Below, piece after piece: positions 1 through 13,173 of a DNA stretch of 64,000 nt. The translations under genes were made by a program, and so were the position numbers. This stretch comes from Tetraselmis striata (taxonomy: Eukaryota; Chlorophyta; Chlorodendrophyceae; Chlorodendrales; Chlorodendraceae). Every line of letters begins with the position of its first letter. The stretch's first letter is position 1. The stretch spans positions 62,001 through 126,000 of the forward strand of contig VCJN01000564.1 in the NCBI GenBank assembly GCA_006384855.1, written 5' to 3'. Below the pieces are notes generated by a model. That model searched no databases and was not told where the DNA came from. It saw nothing but the letters and a program-made list of their open reading frames with translations.

Positions 1-736
1 AGTATTTATCCGATGACAGGATTATCTGATGACGCGATGTCCGTATGATATGCCTCTTATTATCTGATATCCAACTTCAGGCGCGATTCCTACTGTTCTG
101 TAGTATGGGACAGGGGGCCCCTCCGGCTTCGCCGGCGTCTGCGCGACACTGTTTACGGCAGTACTTTCCGTGCATCCTCTTGACGCTCTCCCTGTAACCA
201 AAAAGATCACTGTTTACGGCCAGCATGTGAGCCACGGCAGCATGGTGCGCACGCCCATTTTTCGTCACTAGCCCGTTCGCTGGAGCATGTGTCCCAAAGC
301 TGCCCTCAGCAAAGCGAAACCCATAGTCGCTACCTAGTGCAGGACGCAACCGGTCGCCTCCGGTTCATTCATACTTTCAACGAATTCATCCTAGTAACTC
401 CAATTTACAGCACTCGCCGTAAAGAGTGTCACACCGAGCGGGTACAAGTGCGGAGGCTCGGCGCGCCACACCGTGCGCTGGCAACTGCCGATAGCCGTGG
501 ACCGATCACGCGGGGCCCGTCCCGAGCGAGCAGCCACATCCTTGCCACCGCCGTGGTGGTACGAGTGTAAGCCGCAGCGCTACGCACGGGGCGATAACTG
601 TCGTCGCTCCCTGAGTATCGCGCCTCACTGGGCGCGGCGACAGAGTCTCGCCACTGGCACTACTTTCTCGCCGACTGAGGCACAGAGGTACGCTGTTGCA
701 AGCAGCGAGGAGGGGCGGGGAAAGGAAAAGCACGGC
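1..736. other. 5' flank of the GT29 gene, no gene recognised
   Basis: The reading frames here show no recognisable domain and conflict on both strands. The stretch immediately before the ATG at 737 is GC-rich and probably holds the promoter and 5' UTR of the sialyltransferase-like gene. No TATA box or repeat was convincing. Confidence 0.4.
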
Positions 737-3383
737 ATGGCGCGGTCGACTTCGGAGGTTGCGGCTGCGGGGGCTGTGGCATCTGATGCGGAGCGGCAGC
801 AGGTGGAGTACGAGCCGTCCGTCTATGAGGACGCAATGCAGGTGCCTCAACATGTGATGATGAAGCAGGTGGGTGGAGGCCCAGGGTGCCCGGGGGGGGG
901 GGGGGGGGGGGGAGGCTCATTTCAGGGCATCAATTGCGAAATAGGTGGAATACGCATGGGCTCATGGGCTTTCGGACAGTGGTCATAAGGGGGTAGCCCA
1001 GGGGGGTAACATATGTGCCAACAGAGGGTGCCAAGTAGGGGGCTAGCAGCCTAGCATAGACGTGGCTGACATGCCCCTGTGGCTATGTGGGTGTGTGTGA
1101 GCAGATTGTGTTGAGCACGCTATGCATGGGAATGTGCACTGCGCTGCTGATGTTGACGTTCCGGGAGGTGGCGGAGGGGCGGCGGTGGCACCAGTACAGC
1201 ATGCTCGCCGCCAAGCAGCTGGCGCAGGACCACGCACAGCTGCAGCCGCTGCTGTACACCCCGGGGGTGGAGCCCAGGGTGCAGGAGCCGGGGGATGCGT
1301 ACAGCGTGCCGCCGGAGCATGCGGCGCCTGTGCAGCACTGGCTCAGCGGTGCGGGTGGGCGCAACCAGGCGGAGCAGGCGCGATACGATGTAGATCGCGC
1401 GAGCAACCCCGCCATGACTGTGCACATCCCGGCGCGCCCTGCGGAGGGCAATGACACCGTGGGAGACGAGCCTGGCCTCGCTGCGCTTGACTATCGGAGC
1501 ATTGCCCAGGCAGCACAGGTGAGGCGGATGCCCATACCATTCCTGCCCTTTCGCTTTCTCGCCGATGCGCTGCGGCTATGCATATACGGAGCAACGTTGC
1601 ATGTAAGGTACGGCGTGCTTATTGATATGGCTTGCTATTCCTGCCGCTCAGGCACGGGCCCATGCTGAAGCACAGGCGATTCGAGGAGGATCGACCCAGG
1701 TGGGCACCGCGCTCTCTCCACACGGGCTGAGAATGAAACCCCAGGCCGGCAGCATGTGGGTCCCTCTTGATAACTGAGTGGTCGTCATTATTGGGCGCAG
1801 GTTCCGGCGCAACAGGTGCAGGTGAAGACGCTGCTGACGTCCAAGGCCATGGCGAAGTGGCGCCACTGCGGGACAAACTTCCACAGCCAGGCAGTGTACA
1901 GCACGTCCATCATGCAGGTGATTGAGAACAAAGACCTAGGGACGGCCCCCTTTGAGGCGGCCAAGGCAATGTCCAGCCTGCGCAAGCTAGGCTGCGTCTT
2001 CTTCACGCAGAATTGCATAAAGTGCGCCCCTTCCCCCCTTACCAATGCCAAATACTCCTGTCAACATAGACAATCTCAACAGCAGCGCGCTTCGCCTTTG
2101 AATGGGAAATATATGGTGTGACTTCAGGGGTAGTGTGATGATGTGGTGCATGATGTGTGCCTTGCGCATCGGGGCAGCTATGGTGATTATCTCCTGCTAT
2201 CGAAGGGCAGTTGCAGACTCTCTCATATGACTCTGTTGGCTACTTACGTATGTTCTTGCTGGATGTGCGCACACAGGCACGGTCAGCCGGAGCTCATCAG
2301 TCCTGGCCACACGCAGGTGCTCGCAACCTGACTGTCTCCTATGGCATGCTTCCATCATGCGCGACACAATGAGGCTTGCCTGCCCACACGGGGGCGCATC
2401 CCCTCTTTGTTTCTGCGGCTAGCACGCCTACCATGAACCCAGCCTGTTGACAATTCCTCCGCCTTGTGCTCCGGTAGATCTTGTCCAAAAAGGAGTATAA
2501 GAGGCACATCCCTCCGCCACTGCCGCGAGGGTCGCTGGGCACGTGCGCCATCGTGGGGCACAGCGACCGGCTGCTGGGGCAGGACCTGGGCTTTGAGATC
2601 GATGGCCACACGACGGTCGTCCGGCTCGGGATGTACTTGCGCCACGGCAAGCCACCGCACATGCTGGAGACGCCTAGCGCGCCGCCTCTCAACGGCTTTG
2701 AGGCCCAGACAGGCAACCGCTCCGACATTGTGTGGCTTCCGGACGGGCGGGTGTACACGTCGAAGACCATGCCGATCGACGACAACACCCACATGTGGGC
2801 AGCACCTAACTGGAGGGTACACCCATGCCCTGCAGCGCCTAGATATGTCTCTGAGGATATCACTAGCTACAAAGAGAATCAGATCCCTGATGCCGCCTGT
2901 GCCCTGCGTCTCCACGTGTATTCTGGCCACTGGCCCAGCCAATGCTGGAGGCCTACGACTTGTCTTAAAATGCATCCCATGCTCTGACAAGGTTTGGGGT
3001 GCTTGCAGGTATTTCCTGGCAAAACGCAGACACTTGCCGGGCGCGGGCGCTACGCCGGCTACATCGAGGGCGTGCGCGACCACGTGTACCGCGCATTCTC
3101 CAAAACCAAGCTGAAGGCCAAGGTTGGCTACGCTTCGGATGAGCTGATGGCGGTGCTGTGGTGGCTGGCCTCAGGGCTGTGCAACCAGGTGGACCTGTAT
3201 GGCCTGGCCTTCCCCCAGCCAGGGCAGCGGGCGAGCCGTGCGTACTGGGCCACGACGTCATACGACCCGGCGGACAAGAAGCCATGGCCGGGGCCAGCTG
3301 TGCCCATGGCCAATGTCAACTTGGAAATGTACGCCCTGCACGCCGCCATGCGGGCGGGGCACCTATGTGTGCGGACACATTGA
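737..3383 (+). CDS. Sialyltransferase-like glycosyltransferase, family GT29
   Basis: Predicted type II Golgi membrane protein of the GT29 fold. Proposed exons are 737-868, 1105-1518, 1652-1699, 1801-about 1917 or 2020 (3' border unresolved), 2478-2816 and 3009-3383 (TGA). A hydrophobic segment starts exon 2, right after a 44-residue cytoplasmic tail, and fits a signal anchor. Exon 5 carries sialylmotif L: a Cys in a GTCAIVGHS-type stretch, then GQDLGFEID and VVRLG. Exon 6 carries the motif-S-like stretch ending CNQVDLYGL. In animals these enzymes move sialic acid from CMP-sialic acid to glycans; in algae and plants the donor is unknown. Near the C-terminus the motif-VS region reads ANVNLE, so the usual His five residues before Glu appears to be Ala, which is odd for an active enzyme. 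A G run lies in intron 1. Family call firm; exon 4, activity and substrate uncertain. Confidence 0.83.
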
Positions 3384-4623
3384 GCGCGCACCTTAGCGTC
3401 TCATGATGCGGAAGCGCCGAGCGATGGTGGCTGCCCGGCTAGGATAGGAAAGTGTATGCAGGCCTTTACTTTCGTGGCGTTGAGGAGCCATTCGGATATG
3501 TGGGGCATGTAAATAAGAACACCTTCCTGTAATTTGTGCCCGGCCGTCATCACATACACATTAACGATGAATTTCAGCGAGGTGGCCCCACCCCGGAACT
3601 AGCATGTAGGAGCAAGGTGGCTCCACCGTACAATCATCCCTAGACTTTGCTTGATAGCGGAGGCGCTCTGCTGGCTGTGTGCATACTTGTGCATTGCCAC
3701 CCTCACTACTGGCAGGCGGCATTCGCATGAATGCTACAATCCCCTCCCAGCCTGGCGGTTGACGGAGGGCTACGATGGCGGTCATGCAAGTTCGCTTTGT
3801 GCATGGCCACTAGCAGTCTCAAGTTGGGGTGCATCGATGCAGCGCTGATGTTTGCGCAGCACTTGCAGCGGCCACTTGCATATGTGAGCTACAGCAGCTC
3901 ATATAAGCACTTCGAGGTGCTCGCGCACACCCTGACATTATGCGAGTACGCATACTGCACACCAACCACATGAAGTATGAGCACCGAGTGATAACACCTT
4001 TTGAAAAATGATTGATATTCGGTTTCGATTCTGATGGCACATGTAACCACACAGCACCCTAAATACCCACACAGCACCCGAATAACAAAGAAATAATAAT
4101 ACCGAGATGGAAAGGCAAAGATCCGTACTGATGAACCGGTTTTGAGCGCACCTCACTACCTGGCCTGTGCTGGGGAATGTATGAGGAGAGTTCGCTGAAG
4201 AAGGGTGCCTGGCACCAAGCTGGCATGTTCCAGAAATTCACATTGGGGCTGTAGACCGCATGGGAAAAGTAAGACTAGTAAGACACTAGCAACTCGATCC
4301 CAAGGCTCAAAAATGCCACCGTCCATCGAGGGCTTCGTTAGCTCGTCCGCCGGCTCTCAGTGAAAGCGTGAAACATCATCGCAAAAGATTGTATCTGCGG
4401 TGCCAATGTGTCAAATGTGATGATCCAAAACATTATTTCAAATTAAATTGAAGGGAATTTAATACTTTCGGTAGTATATTACCTTGGTACACTGCACACA
4501 TATTGTAGCAATATACTACACTGTACAATGTACACTGTACAACGGGCTTAGCTGCTTACCCAACTGGGATGCCGTGATGCCTTCCAACCGCCTAAAGCTA
4601 ATATAGCTCCATGTAGTCCTTAA

Positions 4624-4627
<4 letters not shown>

Positions 4628-4658
<31 letters not shown>
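4628..4658. repeat. (CT)n microsatellite
   Basis: A pure CT dinucleotide run of about 31 bases in the gene-poor interval. Simple slippage repeat with no sign of function. Confidence 0.95.
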
Positions 4659-4662
<4 letters not shown>

Positions 4663-5348
4663 GTACAATGTACAAAAGATGTGGTCCTCCCTTATTATTC
4701 GACCCTCATATCTGGGAGCTTAACATTAGCGGGAATGGAACACTTTGGTCGGATCAAGAACAATCCGAAGTTTCCCTGAAAACTTATGGGTTTCTTTCGC
4801 CCCGGGGACAGAATTGGCACAAGTGAAACCCATGCAGCGTCTCTATGACGGCCGTTTAGGCAGCGATCCAGCTACGGAAGGCCTTGGGCAGGCGAAAGTT
4901 ATGGGGGTGCATGCCAGCATGCACCTTTTTCAGCTAACTCTCCTCGTACGAGCAATCCTTATAAACGGTCCTCCGAGCCATGCCCCCCGTACATGGCGGC
5001 AATACTAAGACAAACACTCGTAATATGTAGTCTCAGAGTCCAACCTGATTTTTGGTCGGCACATAGGTGTTGGTTACAGGAAATGAGATGCCGGCTGATC
5101 GCCGCCTCTATGTAATCATATCTCGTCTCGAAGCCGACAGTCGTCCATCAAACACAACTCAAACAAAAAGGCTCGATACTTAGTACGGGTAGCGCATTCA
5201 GTCACAGCAATGCATCAAATCACACTGCGTTAGTACCACAGTACCGGTACCACAATACCGCCACTTCTCATGATGAAAGCAAACCAAGCAGACGAAGTCA
5301 TAGCATTAATTGTACCACAGTTCATCATAATATGAAGCATAATAAGCC

Positions 5349-5355
5349 CAATATA

Positions 5356-5400
<45 letters not shown>

Positions 5401-5421
5401 ATTGTACCCTATATATATATA
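5349..5421. repeat. (TA)n-rich microsatellite
   Basis: Nearly pure alternating TA, interrupted by two TTA shifts. It ends in a short repeat of TATATA next to AGGGT. Confidence 0.9.
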
Positions 5422-7439
5422 GGGTGGGCGGGATGGAAATAATCAGAGTTCCGGTGTAACACGATATAATGGACCGGAATATAGGAGTCGCCGCCTCTTA
5501 TATGGCGGGCGATGGCACGGAAAATAACCGGAATTTCCAAATAATGTCGATTTTCTGTTGTACTCCGCAATGCTGCTTACATCTACATCCACGGCAATCC
5601 GAAAACGCTCAGTTTTCCGACCAATGCCCGCCCGTATTGGGCGGCAATCCTGAGAAAAACAATAGTATGTAGCCTTAGTTTGCAGCCGAGACGTGTTGAG
5701 GAAGATATCGGCGGAGCCAGTGGAGTGGGTAGAGTAAGAAAAATCACATACACTCATCACAGGTTTCAAATACTGGGGGACGAGCACTAGGACTCATCAT
5801 CGCCATCCGCGTTTCAAGGACGGACCATACAAAAATATGTTGCGACCGTCCACCTCAGGTACTGTATTCCCGTTCGGTTCAGAATCCGGGCGCAGGTGTA
5901 GTAGGCGTCTCGGGGACGTCGAGTTCATCCGCAGTGGGCATGATTGCGCGGGACACATCCAACAATCCTTCCTCACTCCCTGGTACTCTTCATAGAAGTA
6001 TCTTAACATGACGCACCGCTAGTAAGAGCCCATATGTTGACCCCAATCTTCGCGGGCAATAGCGGCATTAGCTGCGGCAGTAGCGCCCCCACCACGGCAA
6101 GAAGAGTGCGAGCCGTAGGCGTAAGAAACTCTTTAGCGGTGACGCCCATGGTAGGGCCCAGTCACTGTGAGAGGTACCGAATATACCGCGCAAATTTAAA
6201 ACTTTGCCACCGGGGATCGTTTTATCCGGTGAGAACCGAACAAACTTGCCGATGAAGCCCTGAAAATAGGACGATCATGGGCATGCCTACAGTAGGCTTA
6301 GTAACGTCCATAAGTTATTGGAGTAGCATGCTAATATGACAGGTTGGACCAAGAATATCGGAAAGAGTCGCGCGTGTCCCTTGGCGGTACCGATCCGCCT
6401 CACGTTTCGCGAACGTAATCGTCGCATTTTTCGCCGGGGACGAAAACGTCCTCGGTGCGTCTCAGGAAGCTAGTAGCCAGTCGAATTGACACATAGCGCC
6501 AAAACATAAAACACACTCTGACTCCCGGAACATGCGCGGACCCGCCAAAAGTCATAACATCACGACTGAGAAATGGCTAGTTGTTGTTAGACGCTACAAG
6601 GCCGAAAGAGCGCTTAGCAGCCTCACGGACCATAGCAGCCCATGGCAATAGAGTGGGCAAGTGATTGTAAAGGTTGATTCAATCGTTGATAATATGCGAC
6701 GGACCGCAGCGACGCAGTTTTCTACAAGCGAGTACGGCTCCGTAGAGTTAAACACAGCTTGCAAGTGCAACGATACTGTTTCATCAGAGGCCGCGGCCGG
6801 CACAGAGGTCCGAGGGACCCATAGTGAGGCATAGCACTTCATGATGCGGTACCACGCATAGCCATGCATAACCGGAGCCAGTGGTCTCGGCGACGGTATT
6901 ACGAGCTGAGTTTACAAAATTCATCAGCTAATTAAACGGCAGTCTCGACTGGATCGTCTGAACAACACCAAATTTATCCCACGGGATGGTGGTTTGCTGC
7001 CTCCATAGTACGTCCCGGTTGTCTGTCTGCAAGGCAACTAGTGCAATGGCTAGCACAAAGGGTAAGAAAGAAAATATGTTTTTACTAACACCAACTAGTT
7101 CCCTGAAAGTGGAACGCCGAGCTCGTTCTTTCCCAAAGAGTAAAGAAATCATGGGCGATTAGCTCATGGGAATCAGACATGAAAAGACCATTGATGAAAA
7201 GACCATCCCAGCCAAAAACATTGACATCAGTTTCCAGAAAAAAGACACCACATCCTTTCGGACGAGGCCAAATGCGGCCCACACAAGTAATTTTTTTATA
7301 ATATCCTTCCAGAACAAAGTTCGAAAATAGGTACAGGGCGGGTAAGAGATAAAACCCACACAGATCAAGAGTGCACGGAAACCTGCACAACACATAAATG
7401 CCTTGTATATAAATGAGACAAAGGACTCTTTGCCAACCT

Positions 7440-7575
7440 CATATATAGATATATGTATATGTATATATATATATACATAGAATATTATATATACATATAT
7501 ACATACATACATATATACATATATATACATATATATACATATATACATATATACATATCTCATATACATACACAC
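7440..7575. repeat. TA/TACA-rich simple repeat
   Basis: Mixed TATATA and TACATA tracts of about 135 bases. The minus-strand frame across it encodes a Tyr/Met/Ile-only string, which is an artefact of the repeat. Confidence 0.9.
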
Positions 7576-8286
7576 ATACATATGTAGAGGATGCATGTAT
7601 ATGGGATATCTCTATGGAATATCTCCCATATAGGATACCAGGTACCTGTACGACTATATGAGTATCTAATCGCCGCTATTCTAACCACCGACCATACTCA
7701 TCGTGCTTTCTTGAATGTTTTCTTGAATGTTGCGTCTAGCACATGCAATGGCCATATACTCATCGTGCCGCAATGTAATGCCCTAGTGGAACTACTGACT
7801 TATGTACTAAATGCTAAATGGCTGACTGACCATGCATCATGGCTGACACGAAATGCCCTCATGGAACTGATTTCCACGGATGAATGTGGTTTTATAATCC
7901 ATTTGAGTCCTGCGGGCACCGCCCGTGCGTGCTTGAGGTTCGGTTCTCCGAAGCCGTGTCTGACGTGTCGCAAGTTCTCAATGTGCAACGTGCAGCTAGT
8001 ACATAAGACATGAAGTACGTGGGCCCCTTCGCCTACTGGCGCGCATGAAATGTTCGTCCTGCGCACGTCGTTTGTCACGTTTGGGGTATCGCATGGACAC
8101 GCAAGCACGGGTGGGGAACCCGCCGTCCTGCTGCGTGATGTCCGCGCGCGTGGCACCGGCGGTTCCCATCTTGAGAATACAGTACCGGTACCGGTATGTC
8201 GACCCGCCAGCATAATGCCGTGTGACATACCTCACCTGCTCCGCTATTCGACGCTCCTTCGCCCGCAGGATACTATCCTTACCAGT

Positions 8287-10877
8287 ATGAGCTCCCAGGC
8301 CCTGCTGCATCACGCGCCTCTGGCCGCTCCGGTGTCGGGGGGGAGGTCGCATTCCGCGTGCGCCCGCCGTTCGGCCCGGCTGCAACCTCTGCCGCGCCGC
8401 TCTTCTCATCGGCTGCGCACCGCCGCCGCGGCGACACCCAAGAGCAGCAACGGCGCCGTGCCGCCCAAGGCCCCTGAAGCAGGGGCCTGGGACAAGGACA
8501 CCCATATAATCCCGCCGACCGCCGCCAAATCTGGCAAGGCGGATACTTCCAGCGGTGAGCCCTATAGCGCTGTTAGGTTTCTGGCCCCGACACCACTAGT
8601 CATGCACGGCGCCGCACCCTGGTGAGTATCCCTGGGGAGACGAAATGAGATTTTCTTTTAGTCGTGTATAGTCGCTATATCCACATCGCGTTTTTTTTAG
8701 TGACTGGTGCCCCATCTTTCTTTATTCTCACTACTCGAGATACATATGTGTCGAGATATATATGCATACATAAAGATAAACATGATTTATTTGCTGCATG
8801 GGGCACTAATTATTAAGCCCGTACAAGGAGAAATACCGTAAGGGATCCATCCATGTTTCGCACCTTGTCGTCCGATATGCCTCGCGCTTGAACGAACCCC
8901 TCAGAACGCTAGGCTGCCGCCCCCCTGCCGTCTGCACCCCCTATTGATAGGCAGCACGACAGTCGGGCAAGTGGGAATATATGGGCCATGGCGCCCTGCA
9001 CCGCTTCCGGCTCTGCAGACGTCACACCTGTTTCGCCTGTGGGAATATGACGGCACAAATGCCTCGCCATCGTGGACCGATATACCTACCCGCCGTGCAA
9101 TTGCATTTTCCCGCTCTCATATCTCGCTGACGCGTAGGCTTCCCCCCCCCCCCCCCCCCCCCCTCTCGCCTCCTCCTCCTTCCAGACTATACGTCGCTGC
9201 GCAGGACGCCCCTATCGGGCGGGGTGAAGAATGCGACGGATCGCTTTGAGCTGCCGACGCCGGACGTGGCGGTCCGCAACCTGGTGAGCCCCCCGCCGCG
9301 TTGCCGCCACCCTCAGACCCACAGCAGCTCTCTGTCGCCTGTTTCTCACTCGCAGTATACCTGCGCACCGTTACGCGCCGCTGCCGTCCCGAGACCGGCT
9401 CGAGGGGGACGTGGCGATGATGACAGTAGCTTGGCCAGGAACTCCGACGCAGCTGCTGACCTTCTAACCTTTTGCCTACCCCTCTGCCAATCCCCCCACA
9501 CTGCTCCCTCCCCTTCAGGTGGAGCAAGCTCAGTTCGGGCACCTCTGCACGCTCATGTCGGACATGCACCACCGCCGCGCAGGCTACCCATTTGGCTCTG
9601 TGGTGAGTAGGCTGCCACCCATGCTCGACAAGCAAGATGGGGAGGACAGTGTGTGTGGGGTACGGTACAGCTCCTGAGACGCCCCCCCCCCCCCCACCCC
9701 CCCCCACCCACCCACCTCTTGTTCCATCCATGCGCAGGTGGACTTTGCGTGTGATGGCGCCGGATCCCCCATCTTCTCTCTGAGCCCGCTGGCCATGCAC
9801 ACTCGAAACCTGCAAGTGGACTCGCGCTGCACCCTGGTGGTCCAGATGCCCGGCTGGCAGGGTCTGTCCAACGCGCGCGTGACCATCTTCGGCGACGTGT
9901 ACAAGCTGCCCGACAACATGCAGGATGCGGCGCGCAAGGTGAGGCCTGGCCGAGCCCCAAGCCAAGCGCATCCACGCGCTTCCATTTGCTACACATGTGC
10001 CTGCAAAACAGCACTGACTCCCTCCCCACACCCCCCGTGCACCTCGCAGATCTTCAAGCACAAGCATTCCACTGGGGCGGGCGAGGAGTGGATCGGAGGC
10101 AACTCCACCTACTACCGCATGCACACCATCAGCGACATGTACTTTGTGGGCGGCTTCGGCACCGTGGCTTGGGTGGATATCGACGAATACCGTGCGGCGC
10201 AGCCCGACCCCATCGTCTACAACATGCCGCAGGTCACGCTGCAGCTGCTCAACGAGACGTTTTGCGCCACGCTGAAGACTCTGCTGTCCACGAAGGACGC
10301 GGAGTGCGACGACGCGGCCATCATCAGCATCGACAAGATGGGTGTGGACGTGCGGGTGCGCTTTGGCCACGAGTACAGCGTGGAGCGCCTCGCCTTTGAC
10401 GAGGTGCCTGGCAGACCCGCCAACCAACCAAACAATCAATCGCACACACAAACCCCAAAGGCTACAGTGCCTCTGCATTTGCGCTCACATTTGCCATTTT
10501 TTGTTGTATCCCTCCAAGCCACTAAATGGCCACGGCGGGAGAAGGCCTCAAAATCTCGCACATCCTCCTTATTCTGAGGCCTTTTCCTGCCGTGGCTACC
10601 ACCAGGAAATCCACACGCGTGATCGCGCAGTGGAGGTGCTCACGGAGGTCTGCGCCTCCCAGAAAACCTTCGAGTCGCACAACCGGTGCGCGCAGGGCCC
10701 CACCCTCCATGCGCCATGTCTGACCCCGCCGCATGCTCCCACATCAGTTCTGTGCTGACGCCACTTGCCCGGAATCGATGTCCCACCCGCGGCTCTGGCA
10801 GGTCCGCTTACAAGACGGACTCGAGCACGCTCTCAGCGGCCTACCTGAACCACATCTCGAAGAAGCGCGACCAGTAG
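8287..10877 (+). CDS. PPOX-class FMN-binding split-barrel protein with DUF2470-like C-terminus, probably plastid-targeted
   Basis: Exons 8287-8621, 9205-9283, 9519-9602, 9738-9938, 10050-10403, 10606-10685 and 10802-10877 join in phase into 402 codons. The first 60 or so residues are rich in Ser, Arg and Ala with no acidic residues, like a chloroplast transit peptide. Exons 3-5 encode a pyridoxamine-5'-phosphate-oxidase-type split barrel: LCTLMSDMHHRRAGYPFGS, then SPIFSLSPLAMHTRNL and the CTLVVQMPGW..LSNARVTIFG stretch. Exon 5 continues into a DUF2470-like part with a GTVAWVDIDEY segment. This is the architecture of plant plastid proteins related to the glutamyl-tRNA-reductase-binding protein and to HugZ-type haem proteins, so a role in tetrapyrrole or haem handling is possible but inferred. 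The phase of exon 2 rules out an earlier GT at 8555 and selects the donor at 8622. Confidence 0.87.
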
Positions 10878-12469
10878 GCCTCTCGCGAGTTGCTCCGGGT
10901 AGGGGCCAAGATGCGAGGAAGATCCTGGCCAGCAAATAATTACATCGGTATGCCACGAGGCCGCACCTTGCGGGTAGAGGCCACCAAGCTTTGTCACTGG
11001 TTGAGGGGCCCGCCCCAACCGATCATCCAGCCACTTTTTTTCCCGCAAGCAAGGTCACCATCATAGCGTTGCCCCGTTGTCATCTGGGCAGCCCTGCTAG
11101 CCACAGTATCGGTGCTACTCTGCCAGTGGTAGAATCGGCATGTAAATAGCCGCCCAATCCGATCATCTGACGCGCCACACCGGCCCCAGCATTGTTGGCA
11201 ATGCATCCGAAACTTGGACATTGGATCATGCATGATGTCCAAGCCTTCGCGGCCGGCATGAGTTCGCCTCGTATCTATCATCAACCCCTCTTTACCTTCG
11301 ATGCTCAAGCATATGAAGTAATGCAATTATTTATACACATTATAATGGCTCATTGCTTTATGCTGACATTGGTGTGTCATATTATCGTATGCGACATACC
11401 ATATTTAGCGTGTCATATATGACACACAATACATATATGTGTATCAAATATACAAGTATAGAGTGTCCTTTCATATAAGTCCCGCCTCACCTTGTCAGCC
11501 GCAAAAGATATCCTTGCCTGCCGCGCTTTGAGGGCGATGGTCTGAGTAGAGCCAGATCTGAAGGTTTGTACACCTGGCCATGCACATCCTCGCTGAGCCA
11601 TGAGTGCAGAGCTTGAATAGGTATCACTGCGATTTCATATACCTTTCATATACCTTTATCAGGTGACTCAGGACGCGGTTACATGCTGAGCCTGAGTCAT
11701 TAATTCCCCGGCATGGAATCTCCCACGGCGGCCTTTCTTGCTATTGCCAGGCCTCGATATGACTTCGCCGCGATTGCCCCATTGTCGCTCTACATCCATT
11801 CTCATTGTACACGCCTGCGGGACAAAAAATGCACTTCCAAAAGACATGAAGGAAATTGCTGCAGCGCAAACGCGTACATGGAGAGGAAAGTAGTATTTGT
11901 AGCTGCCAAAGAGTTGTTAAAGGAGGAGAGGGCTGCCAGTTAGCCTTCCCTCGTTATCCGCACAATGCTTGCTGCTGCAAACCGGCTGAACCTGGCACGC
12001 CAATACTTTTGCGTTGCTGCCCCTTGCCAACCAAAACTCAAGTAGAGCAGTATAGGACCCACCAATAGCGACGCAATGTAGCGTGTCATCCCCTGCAGGA
12101 AGGGGGCACGGCCGCCTCTGCCTGACTCTCCTCCTGCCTTCGCGTGCTAGATATATTATGTTGCCTCCCACACTGCGGGGGCCTGGTGTGGTTATCCCTA
12201 GCAGGTGAGGTCCATGTGCAGTGTGTCTTGAGGCTTGCCGCGATTGTGGTTACATACGATACAGGGAACAATTACTCCACGTGCAAGGACGCACCATAAG
12301 ATGTTTGAAGCTCCCTATCCCCGAGGCGGTATATTCGGAGACATGGACGCTCGGCAGCAAGGAAGGTGCCGCGACGAGAGGTGCGTTGCTGGTCAGAGAA
12401 GGCAAAGCTTCCAGTCAGAGTAAAATGAACAGTAGGAATAAAGGGAGCGGGTCCCAGGCCATGGCGCCG
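10878..12469. other. Intergenic region, no gene seen
   Basis: Lies between the PPOX-type gene and the convergent F-box/LRR gene, so it should hold both 3' ends. A perfect 16-bp palindrome lies at 11410-11425 (GTGTCATATATGACAC). Short frames only, none family-like. Confidence 0.4.
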
Positions 12470-13119
12470 TCAACGCGCTGCGTCGAGGTGGCGCAGGTGC
12501 AGCCGAGGCCGTCCGCTGCGCAGCTGCTCCAGCGCGCTCTCGCTGACGCGCTCGCAGTACGTTATGTCGAGGTAGACCAGCGGCAGCCCCGCGAGCGCCC
12601 GGAGGCCCGTTCCCGTGACGTCCCCGCAGGCGCTGACGTCCAGGTGCGTGAGCCCGGCCAGCGTGCTGAGGGAGGAGAGGCCGGTGTCGGTGATCCGGGA
12701 GCAGCCGGCGACGGCCAGGAGGCTGAGCGAGGTGCAGCGCGCGAGGGCCGCCACGCCGGCGTCGGTGATCTGGCGGCAGCCGTCCAGCACCAGGGAGCGG
12801 AGGGAGGGCAGGCGCGCGAGGTGGTGCAGCGCGGCGTCGGTGATGAGCTTGCAGTAGGTGAGGTTGAGGCTGGCTAGCATGGGCAGGCAGCGCGCCAGGG
12901 TTGCCACGCCCGCGTCGGAGACCCACCTGCCGGTAACAGCAGACACAAAAGGAGCGCAGTCAGGCACCCCGAATCCAGGATAGATGTCATCAGTATATTG
13001 GTGTGTTCGCCCTCATGTGGCACTCATGGGAGGTGTGCCGTCGTAGCTGCCATGACGCCAGAAATTACGCAGATGCACACTGACACACACTGACACACTG
13101 ACACACTGACACTCACACT

Positions 13120-13173
<54 letters not shown>

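Larger units (their letters stand above)
3384..8286. other. Long gene-poor interval
   Basis: About 4.9 kb with short, mutually overlapping frames and no domain I can name. It holds three microsatellites, listed separately. Two short stretches around 4965-5040 and 5600-5690 share a weakly similar core (a CGGCAAT..GA/AAGA.AAACA pattern followed by AATATGTAG or AGTATGTAG) and may be remnants of one old repeat. Base composition is lower in GC than in the flanking genes. Confidence 0.4.

Noticed and set aside
8554-8560. Donor GTGAGC at 8555 as the end of PPOX exon 1
   Set aside because: It leaves phase 1, which does not fit exon 2 (it needs one base to complete a codon). The donor at 8622 gives phase 2 and a clean junction.
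9117-10478. 453-codon minus-strand open frame
   Set aside because: It lies antisense to the exons of the PPOX-type gene, crosses its introns, and contains Gly runs from a homopolymer. The plus-strand gene has phase-consistent introns and a clear family match.
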